64,000 bases of DNA from Stutzerimonas stutzeri. Lineage in GTDB: Bacteria > Pseudomonadota > Gammaproteobacteria > Pseudomonadales > Pseudomonadaceae. The notes beneath the pieces were generated by a model that had not been told where the DNA came from, did no database searches, and saw only the letters and a program-made list of their open reading frames with translations. Each line of letters begins with the position of its first letter. Position 1 is the first letter of the stretch. Positions 50,550 through 58,981 of this stretch are shown one piece after another. The stretch is from assembly GCF_009789555.1 (NCBI RefSeq), contig NZ_CP046902.1, positions 2,434,001-2,498,000 of the forward strand. The letters are read 5' to 3'. The translations under genes were made by a program, and so were the position numbers.

Positions 50550-51587
50550 TCACTCGGCGCGCCGCTGTGCGCGCCGATACTCGCCGGGCGTCTGCCCGCT
50601 CCAGCGCTTGAACGCGCGCTGAAACGCTTCCGCTGAAGAAAACCCCAATAGCCAGGCTATCTCGCCGAAAGCCGATTCGGTATCCCGGATGTAGGCCATC
50701 GCCAGGTCGCGGCGCGTGTCATTGAGAATGACCCGGTAGCTGGTGCCTTCTTCCTCGAGTTTTCGACGCAGCGTCCAGGTCGGCAATTGCAGGCGATTGG
50801 CGATCTGCTGCAGGTCCGGCTCCTGTCCCTTCAGCATTGGTCCGAGAATCTGCGTGACCCGTTCGCGCAGGCTGCGCGTACGGGTGCGCTGTTCCAGTTC
50901 CGCCTCGCAGAGTTCCAACAGCTGGCGCCAGGTGCCAGGGCAGTGCTCCGGGTTGCGCAGTGCCAGCGTGGCCCGGTCCAGGCGCAGTTGATTGTGTTCG
51001 GCGGCGAACTCCACGGGCCGACTGAACAGGGCCTCGTAACAGGCCGCGTAGGCGGGTCGTTCGAATTCGATATGGACTGCGACGGGCACCAGCGCACGAG
51101 CCGCCACGGTGCTCAGCTGGGTGATCCAGCTGGCCAGTACCGTATCCACGACAAAGCGGTTGTAGCTGTTGTAAGGGCTGATCGAATAGAACCGCAACCA
51201 GGCGCCCTCGGTATCTTCGCGCATTGCCGAGGCGCCACGGTAGTTGGACGCGTAGAGCGGCTCGTAGCGAATCAGCACACGCGCTGCTTCACGCACCGTC
51301 GGCGCCTGGGCCGAGGTCACGCCTACCAGGCCGAGGTGGCCCGCCTTGCGCAATCGCCCCATCTCGAGGCCGAGGCTCTGATCGCCGGTCAGCTGTATGG
51401 CGGCGTGCCCGAGGCGCATGTAACGCGGTATCGACAGGCGCGCGCGAGGCTCGGAAAGACGTGCCGGGTCCAGGCCGTAGGCGTCCAGCAGCGGCTGCGG
51501 ATCGATCTGTTTTTCCTGCAGGGCACTGCTCAGGCTGTGCACGAAGCCAACCGAGAGATCGCCAAGGCGTACCCGCTGACGGTTCAT
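50550..51587 (-). CDS. AraC-family transcriptional regulator
   Basis: This 345-aa regulator has an N-terminal ligand domain of the arabinose-binding-like type found in OruR/ToxR-class AraC proteins (about residues 20-210) and a C-terminal double helix-turn-helix (about 240-340). The latter includes DLQQIANRLQLPTWTLRRKLEEEG and the family motif EIAWLLGFSSAEAFQRAFKRWSGQTPGEYR. The start overlaps the nitrilase-like gene stop (ATGA), so the two are one unit. The effector is unknown. Confidence 0.93.
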   Translation of the reverse strand: MNRQRVRLGDLSVGFVHSLSSALQEKQIDPQPLLDAYGLDPARLSEPRARLSIPRYMRLGHAAIQLTGDQSLGLEMGRLRKAGHLGLVGVTSAQAPTVREAARVLIRYEPLYASNYRGASAMREDTEGAWLRFYSISPYNSYNRFVVDTVLASWITQLSTVAARALVPVAVHIEFERPAYAACYEALFSRPVEFAAEHNQLRLDRATLALRNPEHCPGTWRQLLELCEAELEQRTRTRSLRERVTQILGPMLKGQEPDLQQIANRLQLPTWTLRRKLEEEGTSYRVILNDTRRDLAMAYIRDTESAFGEIAWLLGFSSAEAFQRAFKRWSGQTPGEYRRAQRRAE

Positions 51588-52591
51588 GGCGGCTCCGGTA
51601 GCCAGACGTTGTCCAGTTGCACGGGCTCGCTGTGGTGTCGCCGGGCCGGCCGTCGGGGCGATCCGAGCAGATTCCAGGGCAGCCCAAGGGTACGAACTTC
51701 GATGCGCGGCAGTGTGCTGGACGGCCCCTCGTTGGTCGTGCAGCTGAGGGAGATATCGTCACGTGCGCCCGGCACCACGATCAGTTCGGCCTCGGCAGGA
51801 GGTGGGCGGGTATAGCCATCGCAGCCAATCAGCACGCTCAGGCGCCCGGCGGGTGTCGACAAGGCCGGCGATGGCGCGTCTGGGGCCTTGCTGTAGCGGC
51901 GTTCATAGCGACTAAGCGCCATCTTGTATTGCAACGGGCCAATCGGTTCGCCATTGGCTGCAAAGCTCAGGCTGACCTGCCTGAGCGGACCGTCGCCGAT
52001 CAGCACGCGCCCGTTTTCCAGGCGCGGTTCGGGAAGCACGATGGACCCGGCGACCAGGGTTACACCATAGTCGCGCGCGAGCCCGCCGAAGATGTACTGG
52101 TAATCCTCGGCCATCTGCCGTCCCTTGATCTTCAGAACGGCCTCGGTACGACGGTCATCGCCCTGGTGATCGAGCAGGGCGCGCAGGTAGTCCCATGGGT
52201 TGCTCAGTGCCATCCACTGCATCGCGTCGCGCAAGGTACGTGCTTGCTGCACTTCAAGCTTTTCGCCAAGCGCAAACAGCCCCGTGCCGACATGCTCGGG
52301 CAGCACCACCACCGTGCGCGGCCCCAACAGACCGGCGTCACGTGCCTGATCCAGATAGGTCGTGAACTTGAGCTGCAGGCGCTCCCTGCTCTGGTAGTCA
52401 GCCGGCATCAAACGCGTTTGCACGGCGAGCAGGTTTCCCGCCGTACCCGGTTGCCCCTGGCTGTTGATCGGCAATGTGCGCAGGTCGGACAACAGCGGTC
52501 CGCTGCGCCGATCACGTGTCCAGTCCAGATAGATGATGAGCGCGGTGAGGGCGAGAACCGTCAGGCCGAGCGGTTTGATGTAGCTGCGCAT
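51584..52591 (-). CDS. Membrane-anchored nitrilase-superfamily protein
   Basis: This protein of about 335 aa has an N-terminal membrane anchor (LGLTVLALTALIIYLDWT) and a carbon-nitrogen hydrolase domain. The Glu-Lys-Cys triad is readable: Glu in VVLPEHVGTGLF, Lys in PLQYKMALSRYE and Cys in VLIGCDGYTRP. The catalytic face would lie in the periplasm, as in apolipoprotein N-acyltransferase, but without its eight-helix membrane domain. The start at 52591 lacks a strong ribosome binding site. It is translationally coupled to the downstream AraC regulator. The substrate is unknown; an amide or nitrile is the family expectation. Confidence 0.78.
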   Translation of the reverse strand: MRSYIKPLGLTVLALTALIIYLDWTRDRRSGPLLSDLRTLPINSQGQPGTAGNLLAVQTRLMPADYQSRERLQLKFTTYLDQARDAGLLGPRTVVVLPEHVGTGLFALGEKLEVQQARTLRDAMQWMALSNPWDYLRALLDHQGDDRRTEAVLKIKGRQMAEDYQYIFGGLARDYGVTLVAGSIVLPEPRLENGRVLIGDGPLRQVSLSFAANGEPIGPLQYKMALSRYERRYSKAPDAPSPALSTPAGRLSVLIGCDGYTRPPPAEAELIVVPGARDDISLSCTTNEGPSSTLPRIEVRTLGLPWNLLGSPRRPARRHHSEPVQLDNVWLPEPP

Positions 52592-52810
52592 GGATAGATA
52601 TAGGCAAGGCGTGTGCGCAGAGACTAGGCACAAGGCGGTTGGTTGCCAAGCTTTTTTGCGCACTTGGGTCAGGCAGTTGTCAGTTACGATCATTGAGCGA
52701 GCCGCACTGCCTGTTTATCGTCGCAGCATAGTGACCACGACCCCAGGAGGCGTGGCGATCCAACCGCTGACAAGGGCACTAGGCCCGTGCCGCCTGATCG
52801 AGGAACGAAC

Positions 52811-54841
52811 ATGACCGCTTTTCCGCACCTGCTGGCTCCGCTGGACCTGGGCTTTACGACCCTGCGCAACCGTACCCTGATGGGCTCGATGCACACCGGG
52901 CTCGAGGAGATGCCGAACGGCTTCGAGCGCATGGCTGCGTTCTTTGCCGAGCGGGCCCGCGGTGGCGTTGGCCTGATCGTCACTGGTGGTGTGGGGCCCA
53001 ACGAAGAGGGCTCGGTGCGCGCGGGTGCCGCCAAGTTGTCTACCCGTGAAGAGGCCGACGAACACAAGGTGGTCACACAGGCCGTCCATGAGGCGGGCGG
53101 CAAGATCTGCATGCAGATTCTTCACGCCGGCCGTTACGCCTACAGTCCGCAGCTGGTCGCGCCCAGCGCCATCCAGGCGCCCATCAATCCCTTCACGCCT
53201 CGCGCGCTGGATGAGGAGGGGATCGAAAAGCAGATTCGCGACTTCGCCAATTGCGCCAGCCTGGCCCAGCAGGCCGGCTATGACGGTGTCGAGATCATGG
53301 GGTCGGAAGGCTACTTCATCAACCAGTTCCTAGTTGCGCACACCAATCACCGCAGCGACCGCTGGGGCGGCAGCTACGAAAACCGCATGCGGTTGCCAGT
53401 AGAGATCGTACGCCGCGTGCGGGCTGCCGTGGGGCCCGCGTTCATTATCATTTATCGCCTGTCGATGCTCGATCTGATGGAAGGCGGCAGTACCTGGGAT
53501 GAAGTGGTGCAGCTGGCCAAGGCCATCGAACAGGCCGGCGCGACGCTGATCAATACCGGCATCGGCTGGCACGAGGCGCGCATCCCGACCATCGCCACCA
53601 AGGTACCGCGGGCGGCCTTCACCAAGGTGACCGCCAAGCTGAGGGGTGAAGTCGGTATCCCGCTGGTGACCACCAACCGGATCAACACGCCGGAGGTCGC
53701 CGAGCAGGTGCTGGCAGAGGGAGATGCCGACATGGTGTCGATGGCGCGTCCATTCCTGGCCGATCCGGATTTCGTCAACAAGGCCGCCGCCGATCGCAGC
53801 GATACCATCAATACCTGCATTGGCTGCAATCAGGCCTGCCTCGACCATACCTTTGGTGGAAAGCTCACCACCTGCCTGGTCAACCCGCGTGCCTGCTATG
53901 AAACCGAGCTGAACTACATCCCCACCGCAACGGTGAAGCGGATCGCCGTGGTGGGTGCTGGCCCGGCGGGTCTGGCAGCCGCGACCGTGGCGGCCGAACG
54001 TGGCCACCAAGTGACCTTGTTCGATTCGGCCAGCGAGATCGGCGGCCAGTTCAACGTTGCCAAACGCGTCCCGGGCAAGGAGGAGTTCAATGAAACCCTG
54101 CGCTATTTCAACAGCAAGCTCGAAAGCACGGCGGTCGATGTGCGTCTGAACACCCGGGTCAGTGCGGCGGATTTGCTGGCCGGTGGCTATGACGAAATCA
54201 TTCTCGCCACCGGCATCGCGCCGCGCACCCCGGAAATACCGGGCATCGAACATCCGATGGTGATCGGCTATCTCGATGCGATCCTGCAACGCAAGCCGGT
54301 GGGGCAGCGCGTCGCCGTGATCGGTGCCGGGGGGATCGGCTTCGATGTGGCGGAGTTCATCACCCACCAGGGCCAGTCGACCAGCCTGGACCGGGAAGCG
54401 TTCTGGAAGGAGTGGGGCATCGACCTCGCACTCGAGGCGCGAGGGGGTGTCGCGGGCGTCAAGCCGGAACCGCACGCCCCGGCGCGTCAGGTCTACCTGC
54501 TGCAGCGCAAGAAGTCGAAGGTCGGCAACGGCCTGGGCAAGACGACCGGCTGGATTCACCGCACCGGTCTGAAGAACAAGCAGGTCCAGATGATCAGCGC
54601 AGTGGAGTACCTGAAGATCGACGATCAGGGGCTGCACGTTCGCGTTGCCGAAGGTGAACCGCAGGTGTTGCCGGTCGACAGCGTGATCGTCTGCGCCGGA
54701 CAGGACCCGTTGCGTGAGCTGCAGGCGGAACTCGAGACAGCGGGCGCCGCTGTTCACCTGATCGGCGGCGCGGATGTTGCCGCCGAGCTGGATGCCAAAC
54801 GTGCGATCAACCAGGGGTCGCGCCTCGCCGCCGCGATCTGA
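52811..54841 (+). CDS. fadH: NADPH-dependent 2,4-dienoyl-CoA reductase
   Basis: FadH reduces 2,4-dienoyl-CoA during beta-oxidation of unsaturated fatty acids. The 676-aa flavoprotein has an N-terminal FMN TIM barrel (LLAPLDLGFTTLRNR, then MQILHAGRYAY with the active-site histidine). The 4Fe-4S cluster cysteines are in CIGCNQACLDHTFGGKLTTC. The C-terminal FAD/NADPH domains contain VVGAGPAGLAAA and VIGAGGIGFDVAEF. GAGGAA precedes the ATG at 52811. A terminator follows. Its position near nadK matches the P. aeruginosa order. Confidence 0.96.
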   Translation: MTAFPHLLAPLDLGFTTLRNRTLMGSMHTGLEEMPNGFERMAAFFAERARGGVGLIVTGGVGPNEEGSVRAGAAKLSTREEADEHKVVTQAVHEAGGKICMQILHAGRYAYSPQLVAPSAIQAPINPFTPRALDEEGIEKQIRDFANCASLAQQAGYDGVEIMGSEGYFINQFLVAHTNHRSDRWGGSYENRMRLPVEIVRRVRAAVGPAFIIIYRLSMLDLMEGGSTWDEVVQLAKAIEQAGATLINTGIGWHEARIPTIATKVPRAAFTKVTAKLRGEVGIPLVTTNRINTPEVAEQVLAEGDADMVSMARPFLADPDFVNKAAADRSDTINTCIGCNQACLDHTFGGKLTTCLVNPRACYETELNYIPTATVKRIAVVGAGPAGLAAATVAAERGHQVTLFDSASEIGGQFNVAKRVPGKEEFNETLRYFNSKLESTAVDVRLNTRVSAADLLAGGYDEIILATGIAPRTPEIPGIEHPMVIGYLDAILQRKPVGQRVAVIGAGGIGFDVAEFITHQGQSTSLDREAFWKEWGIDLALEARGGVAGVKPEPHAPARQVYLLQRKKSKVGNGLGKTTGWIHRTGLKNKQVQMISAVEYLKIDDQGLHVRVAEGEPQVLPVDSVIVCAGQDPLRELQAELETAGAAVHLIGGADVAAELDAKRAINQGSRLAAAI

Positions 54842-54849
54842 GTACGCAG

Positions 54850-54875
54850 GCCCCGCTTCGAGCGGGGCTTTTTTT
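54850..54875. terminator. Terminator between fadH and the NTF2-like gene
   Basis: An 8-bp stem GCCCCGCT/AGCGGGGC with a TCG loop is followed by seven T and ends about 14 bp before the next start codon. Confidence 0.92.
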
Positions 54876-54889
54876 CACAGGAGTCGCGA

Positions 54890-55321
54890 ATGAACGCTTC
54901 CCTTCCGCTTGCACCGGCCGCGGCCGCTACGCTCACGCGCTGGCATCGAATGATCGAATCCAAGGACCTCGGCCAATTGTCGACGCTGCTTCATCCGCAG
55001 GCGGTGTTTCGTTCACCGATGGCCTTTACCCCCTACGAAAGTGCAGCGGCAGTCGATCTGATCCTCAGCACCGTGGTAACGGTTTTCGAAGATTTCGCTT
55101 ACCACCGCGAGCTGGCCAGCGCCGATGGTCTTGACGTGGCGCTGGAGTTCAGCGCTCGCGTCGGGCAGCGACAACTCAAGGGCATCGACATGATTCGCTT
55201 CGATGAGACCGGACTGATTACCGATTTCGAAGTCATGGTGCGTCCCATGAGCGGGCTGCAGGTGCTTGGCGAGGAAATGGGCAAGCGCCTGGCGCCTCAA
55301 CTGGCCGCGCTCAAGCGCTGA
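54890..55321 (+). CDS. NTF2-like/SnoaL-type protein
   Basis: This 143-aa protein has a cone-shaped NTF2-like fold. It begins with an alpha-helical part (TLTRWHRMIESKDLGQLSTLL), then HPQAVFRSPMAFTPY and alternating strands ending MIRFDETGLITDFEVMVRP, the SnoaL-like pattern. Such proteins bind or isomerise small hydrophobic molecules, but the catalytic residues vary. AGGAG lies in the tail of the preceding terminator, so this gene probably has its own promoter or depends on read-through. The ligand is unknown. Confidence 0.82.
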   Translation: MNASLPLAPAAAATLTRWHRMIESKDLGQLSTLLHPQAVFRSPMAFTPYESAAAVDLILSTVVTVFEDFAYHRELASADGLDVALEFSARVGQRQLKGIDMIRFDETGLITDFEVMVRPMSGLQVLGEEMGKRLAPQLAALKR

Positions 55322-55330
55322 TCGTTTGTT

Positions 55331-55417
55331 CCAACCCTGTCACAGTTTGCTGGCTGCACACCGTTGCGAATATGGCGCCCCGACTCGCTGCCAACCCAGT
55401 CACATCGCCCGTTGCGA
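55331..55417. repeat. Direct repeats in the promoter region of the coiled-coil gene
   Basis: CCAACCC(T/A)GTCACA occurs at 55331-55344 and 55391-55404, and CCGTTGCGA at 55361-55369 and 55409-55417. A hairpin (GAGACAGC/GCTGTCTC, 55445-55452 and 55468-55475) follows. The paired sites could be regulator binding sites upstream of the next gene. Confidence 0.4.
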
Positions 55418-55515
55418 TTTTTCCCCTAAACTTGCGCCGACCATGAGACAGCGGCGTCGATGCAGCGGCTGTCTCGGAATTTTCGCTGGCCGACCAAGCC
55501 GTTGAGGGCGCGAAC

Positions 55516-56877
55516 ATGCAGATCAAACCGCAGACGGTCGAAGCCGTTCTGTTCTTCAACGACGGCGGCATCTGCAAGGAAATGCTTTATCCGGAATTCG
55601 AGGCCATGCTCGACGGCATCGTCTGCATGCCCGAGTTCGCCGACCAGCAGATGCGCGTCGCCTATGTCTTGATCAATACCCGCTTGCAGATTCGTGCGGC
55701 GGTATTCTTCTATCTTGATTTCAACGAAGACGGCTCGGCCGATAGTGGCTGGAACATCCCGCTGCGCAGCCTGGCCGAGCGTACCGGGCGCGGTCCCGAT
55801 CTGGGGGCTGGCCCCATACGCCTGGCCTGCCGAAGCCAGTGCCCGGTGTCCTGGCACCAGATGCACCTTTGGGACCCGGAACTGACCCCGAGCAACAACC
55901 ACTTTGTCCAGCTTCGCGATCGGGTCAAGCGCAACCAGCTCGGTCTGCTGGTCGAGGAAGACCTGCCCCAGGCAGTACCGGCCGAGCGGTTGCAGATGGT
56001 CGCCGAGGACACCTGGTATCCGGCCGATTCCGTCAGCCAGGCGACCACCCGAAGAGCCGAGAAGCTCGAGCAGGAACAACGCCTCAAGGCGGCGCAGCTG
56101 ATCAAGCAACAGCGTTTGCGCATCGCCAGTCTCGAACAGCAGCGCGAGGCCGACATCAATCGACTGCGGGACCTGGCTGCACAACAGCAGGCCAAGTTGC
56201 AGGATGAACTCGCCCAATTGCGCCACGAACTGTCGGTCAAGGAGCAGGCGGCCGCGGACCTGCGTTCACAGCTCAACGAGCAGACCGAAGGTTTTCGCAA
56301 GACCCGTGAAGAAATGAGCCGTCAGTTGCGTGCACTGGAGCACAACAGCCGCGCCGAAGCCGAGGTCGCCCGCGCGCAGTTCGACCAGGAACTGCAGAAA
56401 CAGATCGCCGCCGCCGTGGCCGAATACAAGGAGCAAGTGGCGATTCGGGATGTGGAACTGGCCTACCGTAACGAGCTAGACAATCAATTGCAGGATGAAA
56501 TCGAACAGTTGCGCAAAGAACGTGACGCACTGGCCGAGCAGGGCGGTGATCGCGTGCTCGAACGCCTTTCGGTCATCGGCGTGACGTTCATGGCTTATCA
56601 CCCCGGCGCAGGGCACCTGACCATTCCGCTTCAGGACATGGCGCGCTATCAGCACAGCCCGCTCGCCTACGCAGCGGCCAAGTGCGCGGTGTCCGAAGAC
56701 CAGTACGGCCAATGGGTCCAGCACTACCGGCAGCCGACCTGCGTCGCCATGCTGCCAAGCGGGGAGCGCTGCAACATGCCATTGGACAAGGTCGAGGTGC
56801 CGGGCCGTTTCCTCGTCGGCGAATCGAATTGTTGTGCCAGGCATCGTTCGCAGGATCGCCTACGCACCGGTAGCTGA
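55516..56877 (+). CDS. Unknown protein with central coiled coil and cysteine-rich C-terminus
   Basis: This 453-aa soluble protein does not belong to a family I can name with confidence; relatives in Pseudomonas are often labelled loosely as partitioning proteins. The first 175 residues form a globular region (VEAVLFFNDGGICKEMLYPE). Residues about 180-345 are a long coiled coil rich in Gln, Glu and Leu, and the last 90 residues are globular again. The C-terminus has four cysteines and a histidine, in PTCVAML, GERCNMP and NCCARH, that could bind zinc. There is no Walker motif, so a ParA ATPase role is not supported. It is followed within 5 bp by the PLP enzyme gene. Confidence 0.85.
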   Translation: MQIKPQTVEAVLFFNDGGICKEMLYPEFEAMLDGIVCMPEFADQQMRVAYVLINTRLQIRAAVFFYLDFNEDGSADSGWNIPLRSLAERTGRGPDLGAGPIRLACRSQCPVSWHQMHLWDPELTPSNNHFVQLRDRVKRNQLGLLVEEDLPQAVPAERLQMVAEDTWYPADSVSQATTRRAEKLEQEQRLKAAQLIKQQRLRIASLEQQREADINRLRDLAAQQQAKLQDELAQLRHELSVKEQAAADLRSQLNEQTEGFRKTREEMSRQLRALEHNSRAEAEVARAQFDQELQKQIAAAVAEYKEQVAIRDVELAYRNELDNQLQDEIEQLRKERDALAEQGGDRVLERLSVIGVTFMAYHPGAGHLTIPLQDMARYQHSPLAYAAAKCAVSEDQYGQWVQHYRQPTCVAMLPSGERCNMPLDKVEVPGRFLVGESNCCARHRSQDRLRTGS

Positions 56878-56882
56878 CGCAG

Positions 56883-57836
56883 GTGTCCGCGTCCCCGGTG
56901 CTCTCGCCAGCGTCTCTGCCTGCGCCCTTGCAGCTCATCGACCTGCCTTGGTTGCGGCGAGCGGACGTGCAGCTTGCCGTGCTGCGGCTGGACTTGATCG
57001 ATCCCCAGGTGTCTGGAAACAAGGGATTCAAACTCCTTCATCATCTGCGCGCCGCGCGGGCGGCCGATGCGCCGGGATTGATCAGTCTCGGTGGGGCGCA
57101 TTCCAATCATCTCCATGCGCTGGCGGCGGCAGCCCAGCGGGTCGGGCTGGCCAGTGTCGGCCTGTTGCGCGGTCACCCTCAGCGCACCGCGACCGTGGAC
57201 GATCTGCAGCGATTCGGCATGCATCTGCACTGGTTGGGTTATGCCGGCTACCGCGAACGGCATCAACCGACGTTCTTCGATGCCTGGCGTGAGCGCTATC
57301 CGGGTTACTACTGCATACCGGAGGGCGGCGGTGGCCTCGCTGGTGCCCTGGGCTGCGCTCCCTTGGTGGCCAGGGTGCGCCAACAGCTTGCCACGCTTGG
57401 ATGGCAAGACCACGACGGCTGGTGGCTGGCGGCCGGAACCGGAACCACGCTGGCCGGACTGGTAATCGGTGAGGCCGGGCAGGGCGGTCGTCGGGTACAG
57501 GGTGCGCTGGCCGGTCCCGCCAGCCATGGCGTGGCGCAAACGATTGCCGGGCTGCTGACCGAGGCCGGCATCAGCGGCGCGAACTATGAGCTGATCGATG
57601 CAAGTCGTGGTGGTTTCGGGAAGTTCGACGAGGCGCTTCTGCGCTTCATGGTCGAAATGGAGCGCACGACCGGCATGCCGCTGGAGCCGGTTTATACAGC
57701 CAAGGCGATGATGGCATTGCGCCTTCACGTGGAGCGCGGGTATGTTGCCGGCGGCACGCGACTCATCTTCGTGCATACCGGTGGCCTGCAAGGTCGGCGG
57801 GGTGCACAGGCTCAGCTGGACGAGCTGCTGCGCTGA
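56883..57836 (+). CDS. ACC deaminase/D-cysteine desulfhydrase family PLP enzyme
   Basis: This 317-aa fold-type II PLP protein related to 1-aminocyclopropane-1-carboxylate deaminase and D-cysteine desulfhydrase has the PLP lysine in SGNKGFKLLHHL, the LGGAHSNHLHALAAA substrate loop and the glycine-rich AAGTGTTLAGLVIG phosphate cradle. The start is a GTG just after the preceding stop; no better start is seen. True ACC deaminase residues cannot be checked here, so general D-amino-acid desulfhydrase/deaminase is as far as I go. Confidence 0.85.
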   Translation: MSASPVLSPASLPAPLQLIDLPWLRRADVQLAVLRLDLIDPQVSGNKGFKLLHHLRAARAADAPGLISLGGAHSNHLHALAAAAQRVGLASVGLLRGHPQRTATVDDLQRFGMHLHWLGYAGYRERHQPTFFDAWRERYPGYYCIPEGGGGLAGALGCAPLVARVRQQLATLGWQDHDGWWLAAGTGTTLAGLVIGEAGQGGRRVQGALAGPASHGVAQTIAGLLTEAGISGANYELIDASRGGFGKFDEALLRFMVEMERTTGMPLEPVYTAKAMMALRLHVERGYVAGGTRLIFVHTGGLQGRRGAQAQLDELLR

Positions 57837-57857
57837 CCCACGTATTGGAAAACATGG

Positions 57858-58964
57858 ATGAACAAACCGCTACTTCCCGATCAGCTACGCAGCCTGATCC
57901 CGCTCAACGCGCTCTCGCCTCGCCAGTTGCAGACATTGCGCGACCAATTGATCCCGCGCCCGCTGCTGGCTAACCAGGTTCTGTTCGAGGGCGAGGCGGA
58001 GGCCGGATCGAGCTACTTTCTGCTGACCGGCTCCCTCTCGCTGCAAGGTCCGCACGGCGAGCCTCGCCGGTTGGTCGCCGGCACCCCGGAAAGCTGTCAT
58101 GTGTTCGCGGCGGGCAGTCGGCTGAACCGCGTCTGGGCACTGGAAGACTCCAGCGTGCTGGTGCTCGACAGCGCCCAGCTGGACCGTTTGCTGTCCTGGC
58201 GTCAAAGCCATGCCGATCTGCTGCTTGAATTGGCGACCGCTGGCGAACTGACCGACTGGCTGGAGGAACTGCTGGAGAACCCGCTGTTCGCCAAGGTCCC
58301 GTCGGAAAACGTGCGCACCATGCTGAACAGGCTCGAATCCATGGACCTGCCTGCCGGTCAGGTGCTGCTGCGTGAGGGCGATGCCGGCGATTGCTGCTAT
58401 TTCCTCAAAAGCGGCCGAGCGGAAGTGGTGATTGGCCTCGGCAGCGACGAACAGGTGGTGGGGGAGTTGGGCGTCGGCGCCTGCTTCGGCGAGCAGGCCT
58501 TGCTGACCGAAGGCCCGCGCAATGCCACCGTGACGTTGCTCGAGGACGCGAGTGTGCTGCGCCTCGCGCGGCAGGACTTCCTCGCCCTGCTGAAGGCGCC
58601 GGTGGTTGCCGAGCTGAGCCTTGCACTGGCGAGTGAATGGATTGCCGGAGGCGCGCAGTGGCTGGATGTTCGGCTGCTGGACGAATATCAGCGGGGCCAT
58701 GCGCTGAAGGCGCTGAACATGCCGCTGCATCTGTTGCGCCTGAAAGCGCGCCTGTTGAAGCAGGATCGGCTTTATCTGTGTTATTGCGACAGCGGCAAAC
58801 GCAGCGCGAGCGCGGTGTTCCTGCTGACCCAGCTGGGCTTCAATGCCTATTCGCTGCGCGACGGCCTGGATGCCCTGTCGGTCGATGAATATGCCGCTCT
58901 GCTCTCGGAACGGGGCAATGGCTATCTGGCGCGCTCCGGCGGTCGAACCGAACGTAGCGGTTGA
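57858..58964 (+). CDS. Double cNMP-binding domain protein with C-terminal rhodanese domain
   Basis: This 368-aa cytoplasmic protein starts with a degenerate cyclic-nucleotide fold (about 20-115). A second fold (about 140-245) has an intact phosphate-binding cassette, FGEQALLTEGPRNATV, which fits cAMP or cGMP binding. A rhodanese-like domain (about 262-345) carries the active-site loop CYCDSGKRSA. There is no DNA-binding helix-turn-helix, so it is not a CRP-type activator. The combination suggests ligand-gated sulfur transfer or a redox/cysteine sensor. It lies 21 bp after the PLP enzyme gene. Confidence 0.88.
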   Translation: MNKPLLPDQLRSLIPLNALSPRQLQTLRDQLIPRPLLANQVLFEGEAEAGSSYFLLTGSLSLQGPHGEPRRLVAGTPESCHVFAAGSRLNRVWALEDSSVLVLDSAQLDRLLSWRQSHADLLLELATAGELTDWLEELLENPLFAKVPSENVRTMLNRLESMDLPAGQVLLREGDAGDCCYFLKSGRAEVVIGLGSDEQVVGELGVGACFGEQALLTEGPRNATVTLLEDASVLRLARQDFLALLKAPVVAELSLALASEWIAGGAQWLDVRLLDEYQRGHALKALNMPLHLLRLKARLLKQDRLYLCYCDSGKRSASAVFLLTQLGFNAYSLRDGLDALSVDEYAALLSERGNGYLARSGGRTERSG

Positions 58965-58981
58965 GGCGGCAAGCCTGACGA

